64,000 nt of DNA from an uncultured bacterium. Lineage in GTDB: Bacteria; Actinomycetota; Coriobacteriia; Coriobacteriales; Coriobacteriaceae. The notes below the pieces were generated by a model. That model saw only the letters and a list, made by a program, of their open reading frames with translations, ran no database searches and was not told the DNA's origin. Location: assembly GCA_905214465.1 (NCBI GenBank), contig CAJMMD010000012.1, positions 7,882-71,881 of the forward strand, read 5' to 3'. This document shows positions 33,616-42,699 of this stretch, piece after piece. Both the position numbers and the translations under genes were made by a program. Numbering within the stretch: position 1 is the first letter of the stretch; every line of letters begins with the position of its first letter.

Positions 33616-34473
33616 ATGACCGATAGTAGCAAGAGCGCACTTTCCCTCATTAGTACCCATCAGGGATACAGCGAGTCCGAGCAGCGCATTGTCGACTATA
33701 TATTGGAGCACCAGTCCGAGGCGCCACGCCTCACGGCAGCTCAGCTCTCACGCGCCGCCGCCACGTCCGAGGCGACCGTTTCGCGCTTCTGCCGCAAACT
33801 TGGCTTTGGTAGCTTCCGCAGCTTTCAGTTTTCGTTGGCGAGGGATTTGGAAAGCCAGCGCAACGAGGGCCTGACTGACGAGGTCTCACTCGACAATATG
33901 GAGCAGAGCCTCAAGAACATCCTAGCTGCCAAGGTGAGCGAGCTTAATGCGACCATCGACGGGATCGACCACGATACGCTGGCGGCTGTTGTACATGACC
34001 TTAAGCATGCAGGGGTTATTGAGTTTGCGGCTGTGGGCAATACGAACGCGGTCGCGCTCGATGCGACGTTTAAGTTTTCGCAGCTGGGCCTGCGCTGCAT
34101 GGCGAGCACCATAAGCGAGACCTCGATTGGTTTCGCGCTCACATTGCGCCCCGGCGACGTTATCGTGCTGATCTCGAACTCTGGCAAGTCGCGCCGACTG
34201 AATCGCATGGCAAAAGCAGCTCGAGACTGCGGTGCTACCGTAGTCGTCATCAGCAGCGACAGCAAGTCTCCGCTTGCGCGCCTAGCCGACTACACCTTTA
34301 ATACCGTCAATCACGAGGCGCTGCTGACAACGGGCGACTTCGCATTCTCCAAGATGAGTGCCACGATGATCATAGAGGTCATCTACAACTTCCTGCTACC
34401 CGAAATCGAGGACGCCCGAGAGCACATCAGCTACTACGAGGAGCTCATCCAACCGGACAAGGTCGTTGAGTAA
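33616..34473 (+). CDS. MurR/RpiR-family transcriptional regulator (HTH + SIS)
   Basis: The 285-residue regulator has an N-terminal HTH_6 domain (LTAAQLSRAAATSEATVSRFCRKLG form) and a C-terminal SIS sugar-phosphate-binding domain (VIVLISNSGKSRRLNRMAK). It is divergent from fruA, so it probably senses a fructose phosphate and controls the PTS genes. The ATG at 33616 follows AGGAG; an upstream in-frame ATG lacks a ribosome binding site. Confidence 0.88.
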   Translation: MTDSSKSALSLISTHQGYSESEQRIVDYILEHQSEAPRLTAAQLSRAAATSEATVSRFCRKLGFGSFRSFQFSLARDLESQRNEGLTDEVSLDNMEQSLKNILAAKVSELNATIDGIDHDTLAAVVHDLKHAGVIEFAAVGNTNAVALDATFKFSQLGLRCMASTISETSIGFALTLRPGDVIVLISNSGKSRRLNRMAKAARDCGATVVVISSDSKSPLARLADYTFNTVNHEALLTTGDFAFSKMSATMIIEVIYNFLLPEIEDAREHISYYEELIQPDKVVE

Positions 34474-34480
34474 ACGCGTA

Positions 34481-34513
34481 GTGGGACAAAAATTTCAGTC
34501 TATTTTGTCCCAC
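34481..34513. terminator. Shared terminator between the RpiR gene and recN
   Basis: GTGGGACAAAA (34481-34491) pairs with TTTTGTCCCAC (34503-34513). The A/T-rich stem base provides T runs in both directions for the convergent genes. Confidence 0.7.
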
Positions 34514-34531
34514 CAACACCGCTGATACGAC

Positions 34532-36160
34532 CTAGCCTCGAACTTCTTCGAGCATCTGCTTTGCGTGGGCCAAGCTTGCCTCGGACTGATCGCCGCTGAG
34601 CATGCGGGCGATCTCGGCGGTACGCGCTTCGCCGGTTACCTCGTCCAAATGCGTCTGGGGAACATCGCCCGGCTCCTTGCTGACAACATAATGCTTGTCG
34701 GCCACGACGGCGACTTGCGCCAAGTGGGTTACGACAATCACTTGATGCGTAGCGGCAAGATCGGCCAGCACACCAGCAAGAGCACGAGCCGTGGAGCCGC
34801 CGACACCGGCATCGACCTCGTCAAATACCAGTGTGTCGACGCCGTCAGCATTACCCAAGACCACCTTGCTCGCCAGCATGACGCGGCTGAGCTCGCCGCC
34901 CGAGGCAATGCGGCGCAGGGGACGCGGCGTCAAGCCGGCACCGCTGCGATACAAAAGCTCGTAGCTTGAAGGACCCGCCGGCGTCCACTCGGCGCGCGGA
35001 AGATCACGCGACTCCCAAACGAGCTCGGCGCCGCCCATCTCCAAGCGTGCCATCTGACGACCAACCTCGTGGCAGAAGCGCGGGGCCGCCGTATTGCGAG
35101 CGCGCTTAAGCGCCTTGGCGGCAGCGAACAGCTCGCGCTCGGCGCTCCCGAGTGCCTCACGCGCCTTTTTGATCTGCTCATCGCCATCATCGACCAGGGA
35201 CAGCAGCTCTTGCGAGCGATCGCGCATGGCAAAAACATCGTCCATGGTGGGACCCCACTGACGCAACAGGCCCTTGAGGTCGGAATACCGCTCACGCATG
35301 CGAGCGAGCTCGCGCGGGTCGAAGGCGACGCCATCGCGATAGGCACGAAGCTCGTTCGCGCTATCCTCAAGGGAGATGCAGGCATCCGAAAGCGCATCGG
35401 CAATGTCGCCCAGTTTGCGATCGACGGTAGCCATACGGGAAAGCTCGGCCACGGCGCTGTTCACGGCATCGAGCGCTCCCCCTTCGGCGGCAATCGATGT
35501 ATGGGCTTCGTTAGCCGTGGCCACCAGCACCTCGGCATGCTCCGAGCGCGGCAGCAGCTCCTCGAGCTCCTCATACTCACCCGGCTTGGGGTCGACATCA
35601 GCGATACGCTCCAGGGCGAAGCGCGCCTCCTCGACGCGACTCCCCTGCGCACGCGACGCCTCCTCTACGCGACGGACCTCCTTGGCAGCCGTACGCGACG
35701 CCTTAAAGCAGACACGGTACTTTTCCAGCGCCTCGAGCGCAGAGCGACCAGCCCAGGCATCGACCATGGCAACATGATGTGCCGGATCGAGCAGGCGCTG
35801 ATGCTCGTGCTGGCCGCACAGATCCATCATCACGCCGACGCGCTCGGAAAGCTCGCGGACGCTGGCGATGCGGCCGTCAATCTTGACGCGGCTGCGGCCC
35901 TCGGCGGAAAGGCTGCGCTGCACGGTGAAGCCCTCCGTGTCGTGCGGGCCATCGAACAAGCGCGCCTCGACGCTCGCAAGCGCCTCGCCCTCGCGCACGG
36001 TCGAAGAATCCGCGCGCTCGCCCAAAATGAGCTTAAGCGCCGAGAGCAGCGCAGTCTTGCCGGCGCCGGTCTCGCCGGTCAGGACAGTTAGGCCCGCGCT
36101 GGGCACCAGCGTCGCCTCGCGAATGAGCGCAATGTTTGAAACCTGCAGCTCATCGATCAT
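34532..36160 (-). CDS. recN: DNA repair protein RecN
   Basis: The 542-residue SMC-like ATPase of double-strand break repair has Walker A TGETGAGKT near the N-terminus, a long coiled-coil centre, the signature region SGGELSRVMLA and Walker B LVFDEVDAGVGG. It overlaps the end of nadK by 11 bases. Last gene of the efp-side operon, a typical position for recN in Gram-positive bacteria. Confidence 0.93.
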   Translation of the reverse strand: MIDELQVSNIALIREATLVPSAGLTVLTGETGAGKTALLSALKLILGERADSSTVREGEALASVEARLFDGPHDTEGFTVQRSLSAEGRSRVKIDGRIASVRELSERVGVMMDLCGQHEHQRLLDPAHHVAMVDAWAGRSALEALEKYRVCFKASRTAAKEVRRVEEASRAQGSRVEEARFALERIADVDPKPGEYEELEELLPRSEHAEVLVATANEAHTSIAAEGGALDAVNSAVAELSRMATVDRKLGDIADALSDACISLEDSANELRAYRDGVAFDPRELARMRERYSDLKGLLRQWGPTMDDVFAMRDRSQELLSLVDDGDEQIKKAREALGSAERELFAAAKALKRARNTAAPRFCHEVGRQMARLEMGGAELVWESRDLPRAEWTPAGPSSYELLYRSGAGLTPRPLRRIASGGELSRVMLASKVVLGNADGVDTLVFDEVDAGVGGSTARALAGVLADLAATHQVIVVTHLAQVAVVADKHYVVSKEPGDVPQTHLDEVTGEARTAEIARMLSGDQSEASLAHAKQMLEEVRG

Positions 36161-37010
36161 GGCGAACTCCGTAGAACACGCGGCTTACCGAGTTGTAGAA
36201 GCTCTCAGGGCCATAGTCGAGCAGCAGCACATCGCCGGGACCGCGGCGTACGGCCACGCTCTCGACGGTGCCATCGCAGGTAATAAACTGCCCGTCGATG
36301 GCAATAGCAGGCACACTCGGGCGGTCGTCGGACATAAAGATCTCAACGACATCGCTCGGCGAGGTCAAAAAGGCACGGGCCTGAATAGTATGCGGCGCGA
36401 TAGGCACGCAGACCATGCCCGTGTAATCCGGGCTCACGATAGGACCGCCGGCACTGAGGGCATAGCCCGTGGAACCAGTTGCCGTAGACACGACCACACC
36501 ATCGCCGCGCAAGCGATCGATATGGTGGCCCGACACGGTAATGTCGAACTCGACCATATCGGAAAGCGGCCCGCGCGTGAGCGCCATGTCGTTAAGGGCG
36601 AACGAACGCACGACGTCCTTCGAGCCGTCCTCACGCACGGAAACGATATCTGCAGCGATCGTGGCGCGACGACTCACATGGAGCTCACCGGACAGCGCGT
36701 CGCTCACAACCTTCAAAATGTCGCGTTCCTCGGGACTAGCCGCCGTCAAAAAGCCCAGGTGACCATAGGAAAGACCCAGAATAGGAATCTCTCGATAGTT
36801 GAGGATGCGGGCGGCGCGCAGCAGCGTGCCGTCGCCGCCGAGCGTGATGACAAGGTCGGCACCATCCACGTCGGGCGTACTCTGGATCTTGGAGCGCTGG
36901 TCGGCAGCCCAAGCGACCTCGTAGCCTTGGCGCGTCAGCCAGAGCTCGAGCATCAGGCCGCTCCCGACCGCCTCTTGCTTGTAGTAATTGGGAACCAGAA
37001 AGACCTTCAT
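36150..37010 (-). CDS. nadK: NAD kinase
   Basis: The 286-residue ATP/polyphosphate-NAD kinase makes NADP from NAD. The diagnostic GGDGTLL and NDMALTRG motifs and the glycine-rich ATGSTGYALSAGGPI segment are present. The ATG at 37010 overlaps the tlyA stop as ATGA. Confidence 0.93.
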   Translation of the reverse strand: MKVFLVPNYYKQEAVGSGLMLELWLTRQGYEVAWAADQRSKIQSTPDVDGADLVITLGGDGTLLRAARILNYREIPILGLSYGHLGFLTAASPEERDILKVVSDALSGELHVSRRATIAADIVSVREDGSKDVVRSFALNDMALTRGPLSDMVEFDITVSGHHIDRLRGDGVVVSTATGSTGYALSAGGPIVSPDYTGMVCVPIAPHTIQARAFLTSPSDVVEIFMSDDRPSVPAIAIDGQFITCDGTVESVAVRRGPGDVLLLDYGPESFYNSVSRVFYGVRHDR

Positions 37011-37819
37011 AGCGTTGCAGCTTTCTCGCTCAAAGCCGATACCTGGGATTGCAACTCGTCATCGGAGCGCTCGCTGGGGGCAAACCTCGTGCCGTACAGG
37101 AAAAACTCCACGTTGCCCTTGGCGCCATGGATGGGCGACACGCACACGTCAAGCGGGAACAGGCCCTTGGCGGCAAAGAGCTCAATAGCCGCCACGAGCG
37201 TATCGTGGCGGACAACAGGATCTGTCACGATACCGCCCTCGCCCACCAGCGCTGCCGGAGCCTCAAACTGCGGCTTCACGAGCGTGCAGAACGACCCCGT
37301 CGGCGTCAGGCACGCCAGCACGGCGTCGATGATGTTCGCGATGCTCGTAAACGACACGTCGCACACGGCCAGGTCGATAGCGCCGCCGTAGCCGAGCTCA
37401 GGCAGCTGCGTCACATTCGTGCGCTCGTGCAGCGTCACGCGATCGTCCTGGCGAAGCAACCAGTCGAACTGAGCACGGCCCACGTCGACCGAGACAACAG
37501 TCGCAGCACCGCGCTTGAGCAGGCAATCGGTAAAGCCGCCGGTAGAGCAGCCTACGTCCAGGCAGGCAAGGCCCGTGGGATCGATACAAAACGCATCGAG
37601 CGCACCCTCAAGCTTAAGGCCGCCGCGCCCAACGTACGGAATACGACCCTTAACATGCAGCGGCAGGCCCGGCGTCACCTTGAGTCCCGGAGAGGTCAAA
37701 CGCTCACCGCCGCTCGAGACCAAGCCGGCCATAAGAGTGCGAAGGGCATCCGCGCGATCGGCGCAGATGCCCTGTGAAATCAGTTCGTCATCGAGACGCA
37801 CGCGTTTCATGAATGCCAT
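37007..37819 (-). CDS. tlyA: TlyA-family rRNA (cytidine-2'-O)-methyltransferase
   Basis: The S4-like N-terminal domain (RVRLDDELISQGICADRADA) is followed by an FtsJ/RrmJ-type methyltransferase domain with SAM motif CLDVGCSTGGFTDCLL and the catalytic KPQFEA region. TlyA 2'-O-methylates rRNA and affects capreomycin sensitivity in mycobacteria. The start is ambiguous: the ATG at 37819 overlaps the xseB stop (TGATG), and an ATG at 37810 gives the more conventional N-terminus. Sits in the usual tlyA-nadK-recN order. Confidence 0.9.
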   Translation of the reverse strand: MAFMKRVRLDDELISQGICADRADALRTLMAGLVSSGGERLTSPGLKVTPGLPLHVKGRIPYVGRGGLKLEGALDAFCIDPTGLACLDVGCSTGGFTDCLLKRGAATVVSVDVGRAQFDWLLRQDDRVTLHERTNVTQLPELGYGGAIDLAVCDVSFTSIANIIDAVLACLTPTGSFCTLVKPQFEAPAALVGEGGIVTDPVVRHDTLVAAIELFAAKGLFPLDVCVSPIHGAKGNVEFFLYGTRFAPSERSDDELQSQVSALSEKAATL

Positions 37820-38085
37820 CAACCATTCGTATCCGGGGATGCAGCCTGTCTATCTTGGGACTCGTTTGCCGCATCCTCATCGTATTCCTGCTCGAGCTTG
37901 TCGGCCTCACGCGGCGTCAGCTCAAACTTGTCGACCATATCGACCGCACGGGAACCAAGCTCAATCGCCTCGTCAAACAAATCGAGCGAACGCTCCAGGG
38001 ACGTATCCTTGGAGCGAACGGTGGCGATGATCTGGTCCAGGCGATCCGAGATCTCATCGAAGTTGCGGACGGAACCCTCTGGCAT
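37819..38085 (-). CDS. xseB: Exodeoxyribonuclease VII small subunit
   Basis: The 88-residue protein has the two-helix XseB pattern (FDEISDRLDQIIATVRSKDTSLERSLDLF split over two helices, then LEQEYDE) with a short acidic tail. XseB partners with XseA for single-strand DNA degradation; xseA is not adjacent, which is unusual. Follows nusB by two bases. Confidence 0.88.
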   Translation of the reverse strand: MPEGSVRNFDEISDRLDQIIATVRSKDTSLERSLDLFDEAIELGSRAVDMVDKFELTPREADKLEQEYDEDAANESQDRQAASPDTNG

Positions 38086-38087
38086 GG

Positions 38088-38675
38088 CTACTCCTCGACG
38101 GAGTCGGCCTCGACGGCCTCAGCAGCGTCCATATCCTCGGCAAGTACACCGGCGGTAGCCTGAGCGGCAGCGACCTTGGCGGCAGCCTCAGCAGCCTGGG
38201 CCTCCTCGCGAGCGCGATCCTCGGCCAGCAGTTCCTGGTACAGGTCCTCGCCCGGCAACTCCTCGCTGCGCGCGATCTTGCCCAGCACGCCGTTGACGAA
38301 CGACGCGGACTGGTCGGTGCCATAGGCCTTGGCAAGTTCGACGGCCTCGTTGATAACAATAGCGTCCGAGACCTCCTCGTCGGTGAGGAAGCGCATCTCG
38401 TAGACGGCGATACGCAGCAGGTTGCGGTCGGCGCCGGGCATGCGCATAAGATCCCAGTTCTTGGCGACGGCGCGCAGGGCACAGTCGATGCGATCGATAT
38501 GCTCGTAGGCACCACGGCAAAGCTCCAGCGCATAGGGGTCGAGGGGACCCTTCGAGATCAGGAAATCGCCCTCGAGGACGCGCTCGAGCGGGCTGTCCGT
38601 GGCCTCGGCCTGGAACAGCAGCTGCAGCGCCTGACTGCGGGCAAGCGTGCGCCCGCGATAAACCTTAAGGCTCAA
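38088..38675 (-). CDS. nusB: Transcription antitermination factor NusB
   Basis: RNA-binding NusB fold: ARSQALQLLFQAE at the start, RIAVYEMRFL and INEAVELAKAYG..SFVNGVLGKIA at the end of the domain (residues about 8-140). A C-terminal extension of about 50 residues is Ala/Glu-rich and probably disordered. NusB acts with NusE in rRNA antitermination. Upstream of it are gls24 and efp. Confidence 0.9.
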   Translation of the reverse strand: MSLKVYRGRTLARSQALQLLFQAEATDSPLERVLEGDFLISKGPLDPYALELCRGAYEHIDRIDCALRAVAKNWDLMRMPGADRNLLRIAVYEMRFLTDEEVSDAIVINEAVELAKAYGTDQSASFVNGVLGKIARSEELPGEDLYQELLAEDRAREEAQAAEAAAKVAAAQATAGVLAEDMDAAEAVEADSVEE

Positions 38676-38678
38676 AGG

Positions 38679-39041
38679 TTACTCCTTGGGGAAAACGAGA
38701 CCGTCGATGCAAACGTCAACGCGGTCGACCTCGACGCCCACCTGGGCATCGATGGCGGCGACCACGGCTGCGCGAACGGCCTCGGCGAGTTTCTTGAACG
38801 GATAGCCAAAGAACACCACGACACGCACGGTGAGTGCGAGCTTGTCGCCGATGACCTCGGCCTCGACCGCCGGCTCGGAAGCCGGGGCCTTGGACGAGAG
38901 CATCATGGAGACAAGGTTGGTGGCAAGGTCCTTGACGCCAACGGAGGCGATGCCCTCGACATCCGACACGGCGCGCGAGACGATGGCGGTCAGAACATCG
39001 GGCGATATACCGATGCCGTCAATCTTGATTTCCTGGGGCAT
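38679..39041 (-). CDS. Asp23/Gls24-family envelope stress response protein
   Basis: The 120-residue protein matches the Asp23/Gls24 (DUF322) family: ISPDVLTAIVSRAVSDVEGIASVG, then a VRVVVFFGYPFKKLAEAVRAAV segment. Members associate with the cytoplasmic membrane or cell-wall stress responses in Gram-positive bacteria. Its place between efp and nusB is common in Firmicutes and Coriobacteria. Confidence 0.88.
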   Translation of the reverse strand: MPQEIKIDGIGISPDVLTAIVSRAVSDVEGIASVGVKDLATNLVSMMLSSKAPASEPAVEAEVIGDKLALTVRVVVFFGYPFKKLAEAVRAAVVAAIDAQVGVEVDRVDVCIDGLVFPKE

Positions 39042-39065
39042 GAGTCCTCCTAGAAGAGTTGGTTG

Positions 39066-39629
39066 CTAGACGCGGGAGACGAACTTGCCGTCGCGGGTGT
39101 CAACCTTGATGACCTCGCCCTCGTTGAGGTACATGGGGACCTGGATGACAGCGCCGGTGTCGATCGTGGCCGGCTTGGTGGAACCCTGGACGGTGTCGCC
39201 CTTAAAGCCCGGGTCGGTCTGGACGATGGTGGTCTCGATGAACATCGGCGGGGTCACGCCCATGAGCTCATCGTCGGCAAAGAGCAGCTGGCAGATGTCG
39301 TTCTCGCGCAGCCACTTGGAGTTCTCGCCCACCATGTCCTCGGGAACGGGAACCTGCTCATAGGACTCGTTGTCCATGAAGATGTAGTCGGTGCCATCGT
39401 TGTAGAGGTACTGGAACTCACGGGTAGTGAGCATGACGCTCTCGAACTTGGTGCCGGCGTTGCAGGTGTTCTCGACGACGCGGCCGCTCTTGATGTCGCG
39501 GGTCTTGTAGCGCACAAACGCGCCGCCCTTGCCCGGCTTGACATGCTGGAACTCGACGATGGTGTAGACCTTGTCCTTAATGCGGAGACCGAGGCCGTTC
39601 TTGAAGTCGGCGGTAGAAATGGTAGGCAT
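39066..39629 (-). CDS. efp: Translation elongation factor P
   Basis: The 187-residue EF-P has KOW, OB-I and OB-II domains and lysine 34 in KPGKGGAF at the tip that is post-translationally modified in many bacteria. It relieves ribosome stalling at polyproline stretches. The ATG at 39629 follows AAAGG. No epmA/epmB or ymfI-type modification gene is recognisable nearby. Confidence 0.93.
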   Translation of the reverse strand: MPTISTADFKNGLGLRIKDKVYTIVEFQHVKPGKGGAFVRYKTRDIKSGRVVENTCNAGTKFESVMLTTREFQYLYNDGTDYIFMDNESYEQVPVPEDMVGENSKWLRENDICQLLFADDELMGVTPPMFIETTIVQTDPGFKGDTVQGSTKPATIDTGAVIQVPMYLNEGEVIKVDTRDGKFVSRV

Positions 39630-39724
39630 AGCGACCTTTCTTGTTATGGGCAGAACGCACAAGCGTCCAAATTACATACGACCAAAATTATACACTTGCA
39701 GACGGCGCCTGCAGCGAGCGCATA

Positions 39725-39772
39725 AAAAGAGAACGCGGGGCGTCCGATTCGATCCGGACGCCCCGCCCCAAA
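39725..39772 (-). terminator. Terminator of pepQ
   Basis: Perfect 11-bp stem GCGGGGCGTCC (39735-39745) with GGACGCCCCGC (39756-39766). The minus-strand transcript continues GTTCTCTTTTT. Confidence 0.85.
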
Positions 39773-39788
39773 AATCTATCGAAATGAG

Positions 39789-40919
39789 CTAGCAATCGAT
39801 GACGTGGAGATCATGCGGCGTCTTGGTGAAGGGCTCGTAGCCGTTCTCGGTGACCACGCCGTAGTCCTCCAGGCGCACGCCGCCCACGCCGGGCAGGTAG
39901 ACGCCGGGCTCCATGGTGATAACCGAGCCAACCTCGATGATATTCTTGCTGCGGTTGAAGTTGGGCAGCTCGTGGATGTCGACACCGACGCCGTGGCCCA
40001 GACCATGGTTGTAGTAATCGCCATAGCCGGCATCGCCAATGATCTTCTTGGAAAGCTTGAAAATGTCGTTGCCCTCGACGCCCGGATGGATGGCGGCGAC
40101 GCACTCCTCGTGCGTACGGCGCACGAGCGCGTACAAGTCGAGCTGCTCCTGGGTGGGCTCGCCCATCACGACGGTGCGCGTCATGTCGGAACGATAATCG
40201 CAGTAGCCCGCGCCGTAATCCATGAGGACGAAGTCGCCCTTCTCGATCACGCGATCACTGGGGACGGCATGCGGGTTGGCGGTATTGGGGCCGCTCGCCA
40301 CGATAGAGCCGAAGGCCAAGCTGTCGGCGCCGTTGGCGAACATAAAGTTCTCGAGCTCGTTGCGAACCTGCTTCTCGGTCATACCGGGCTTAATAAAGCC
40401 GAGCATATGCTGGAAGGCGGCGTCGGTGATCGACTGCGCATGGCGCATGAGCTCGATCTCCTCGGCGTCCTTGACGGCGCGCATCTTGCGAATGTCGTCA
40501 TGCATCAGCGGCAGTATGCAGGCTACAGAACGATCCTCCAGGCCACGCTGAATACCCTGGTAGAAGTTGATCTGCATGTCGTCCTCGACAGCGCAGACGC
40601 GGCACTTGTTGGCCGCGATCTTGCCGGCGACCCAACCGGGGATGGTGCCCTCGTCCATGTCGTAGACCCAGGGGCTGCCGGCGGGCGTGTTCTCCTCAAA
40701 GCTGTTGAGGTAGCGCGAGTCGGTATGGAACAGGCACTGGTCAGCCGTAATAAACGCCGCGTGCGGGAACTCGAAGGTGTAATCGAAGACGCCCTTCACG
40801 CCCGTAAGCCAACGAAGATTGGCCTCGTCACGAACCACGATAGCGTCGTAGCCGCGCTCAGCCATCAGGACACGGACACGCTCGATACGACCGGCAGGGC
40901 CGGCAGCAAACTCTGACAT
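39789..40919 (-). CDS. Xaa-Pro aminopeptidase / dipeptidase (M24B)
   Basis: The 376-residue metallopeptidase has a creatinase-type N-terminal domain and a pita-bread catalytic domain. The five metal ligands are visible: MDYGAGY and YRSDMTR (Asp, Asp), NHGLGHGVG (His), MEPGVYL (Glu) and RLEDYGVV (Glu). It removes N-terminal residues or splits dipeptides before proline. Monocistronic between its own leader and terminator, upstream of efp. Confidence 0.88.
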   Translation of the reverse strand: MSEFAAGPAGRIERVRVLMAERGYDAIVVRDEANLRWLTGVKGVFDYTFEFPHAAFITADQCLFHTDSRYLNSFEENTPAGSPWVYDMDEGTIPGWVAGKIAANKCRVCAVEDDMQINFYQGIQRGLEDRSVACILPLMHDDIRKMRAVKDAEEIELMRHAQSITDAAFQHMLGFIKPGMTEKQVRNELENFMFANGADSLAFGSIVASGPNTANPHAVPSDRVIEKGDFVLMDYGAGYCDYRSDMTRTVVMGEPTQEQLDLYALVRRTHEECVAAIHPGVEGNDIFKLSKKIIGDAGYGDYYNHGLGHGVGVDIHELPNFNRSKNIIEVGSVITMEPGVYLPGVGGVRLEDYGVVTENGYEPFTKTPHDLHVIDC

Positions 40920-41051
40920 GCAGATTCCTTTCTTGTTGTCTCTAAAAGTGCGGGACGGGTCTCAACCGAACGACGGAATCGCATGCGATCCGCGACCGAT
41001 TGAAAACCCGCCCCTCAACATGATACGAAAGACGATGGATGTCAATAAAAC

Positions 41052-42161
41052 TTAGAGAAGTTCTTTGCGAGAAGCCAAGTAGGCGTGAGCATGGCGCTCA
41101 AGAACCTCGTCCTCAACGCTCGTTAGACGAATGGCGCCGAGTGCCGCGGGCAGCGGCAACATGCTGCGGTTCGAGCGGGCAAACTGCTGCCTGCGGAACT
41201 CCTCGATATATGCGGCAGGCTCCAGATCAAAGGCAAGCTCCTCGATACCAAAGTCCTCCAGGCAGTCATCGACCTCAAAGACGTAATCGATATCGAAGTC
41301 GCAGGCATCATGTGCTAGGCGCGCCTCAAAGCGCATGCCCTCGGACAACAGCTGGTAGGCAGGCACCGGCGAAGCGGCATCGCCCAAGCAGGCGCGCAGG
41401 GTACGCTCCCCCGTCTTGCCAAAATCGAGCGCATGGCGGGCGCTCGGGTTCGTGGCCATCAGTACGTCCTTGCGGGAAGTCTGAGACCACTGAACGGCAT
41501 TGACGAGCGCAACCTCCTCGCCCGCGAGAATCTCGGGGACGGTCTCGGTAAACTGATTCCAGCGGGACTTGCTGCTCGAAAGCATGGTGCCAACAAGTAC
41601 CGCATAACCGAGCTTAAGGTCCTCGGGGTCCGCCTCGCGTACAAGGTCGAGGTCACACACGACCAAGCCCGGCTCGGGACGGAACGCGATAGCGGGAAGC
41701 GCATGCGCCGACGAGGCGACGAGCGGCTTCATGGTCGTCGCGACCGTGAGCATGGCGTCGAACGTCGTCGGCAGCAAGGCGCACTCGGTGCGACCGCACC
41801 ACTGATTGGCACACCAGCAAACGACCGAGCAGGTCGCCGCGTCGCCGACAGCGACAACGAGATCGTCGCAGGTAATGCCGTTAGCCGATAGGGCGCCAAA
41901 GACGGTATCGGCATCGGCAAGCGTAGCACCGGCAGGCGAAACCTCGAGGACGAGCAGCGACACGGCAAAACCGGCGTCAACCAGTGCATGCTCGACAACC
42001 TCGCCAAAACGCTCGGATGTAGCGTCGTTCCAAACCACCATCGCGCGCTTAGGCTTGCCCACAGCCGAGGCAAACATGCGCGGCAGCTCCTCGAACGCGC
42101 CCAATCCGACGCGGACATCGACACTACGATTTTGGAAATTGATAAGTTGACGGCGAATCAT
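41052..42161 (-). CDS. AroB-like protein, divergent 3-dehydroquinate synthase
   Basis: The 369-residue protein aligns with the dehydroquinate synthase fold and is coupled to aroK (ATG at 42161 overlapping its stop). However, it departs from AroB at key sites. The NAD-binding GGGV..D region reads AVGDAATCS, the GGK motif reads ATTMK, and the LNFGHT..H zinc-ligand motif reads LDFGKTGERTL, so two expected histidine ligands are gone. PTTFDA keeps the PTT core. It may be a specialised or inactive paralogue. Whether a canonical aroB exists elsewhere cannot be judged here. Confidence 0.7.
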   Translation of the reverse strand: MIRRQLINFQNRSVDVRVGLGAFEELPRMFASAVGKPKRAMVVWNDATSERFGEVVEHALVDAGFAVSLLVLEVSPAGATLADADTVFGALSANGITCDDLVVAVGDAATCSVVCWCANQWCGRTECALLPTTFDAMLTVATTMKPLVASSAHALPAIAFRPEPGLVVCDLDLVREADPEDLKLGYAVLVGTMLSSSKSRWNQFTETVPEILAGEEVALVNAVQWSQTSRKDVLMATNPSARHALDFGKTGERTLRACLGDAASPVPAYQLLSEGMRFEARLAHDACDFDIDYVFEVDDCLEDFGIEELAFDLEPAAYIEEFRRQQFARSNRSMLPLPAALGAIRLTSVEDEVLERHAHAYLASRKELL

Positions 42162-42691
42162 AGCAGTCCACGCTCCAAAAGCATCTCGGCACAAAGGTAG
42201 GAAACGTCCTCGAAGGACTTGTTGCGAATATCAAGGGTAATATCGGCGGCCCGGCGATACAGCGGACGGCGATGCTCAAACAGGCGCGCAGCGTGCTCGG
42301 GCGAGCGGAAATCGGGCCGGGTATCGGAGCGGCGAATCTGGCGCAACGAGTCCTCAAAGTTGCCTTCGAGGTACACACAGGTACCCATCTCGTGCATCAG
42401 CTCAATGTTCACCGGCGTCTCGACGATGCCGCCCCCGCACGATACCAGAAGGCTGCGTTCGCTTTGAAGCGAACGGAGTGCCGAGGTCTCGAGCTCGCGA
42501 AAACGATCCTCGCCCTCGGTCTTAAATATCTCGGTCACCGACTTGCCGCATCGACGCACAACCAAACGATCGGTATCGATAAAACGCCGCTTGAACATAG
42601 TGCCCACGTTGCGCGCAAGCGTCGACTTGCCCGCGCCCAAAAAGCCGATAAAGAAGATATGGTCGCAGCCGTGTTTAATGTGCTGAGACAT
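42158..42691 (-). CDS. aroK: Shikimate kinase
   Basis: The 177-residue kinase has Walker A GFLGAGKST, the IDTDRLV aspartate motif, FRELE and the SCGGGIVE substrate-binding loop. It phosphorylates shikimate in aromatic amino-acid synthesis. It lies between the HAD phosphatase gene and the AroB-like gene, with which it is translationally coupled. Confidence 0.92.
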   Translation of the reverse strand: MSQHIKHGCDHIFFIGFLGAGKSTLARNVGTMFKRRFIDTDRLVVRRCGKSVTEIFKTEGEDRFRELETSALRSLQSERSLLVSCGGGIVETPVNIELMHEMGTCVYLEGNFEDSLRQIRRSDTRPDFRSPEHAARLFEHRRPLYRRAADITLDIRNKSFEDVSYLCAEMLLERGLL

Positions 42692-42699
42692 GGCGAAAC

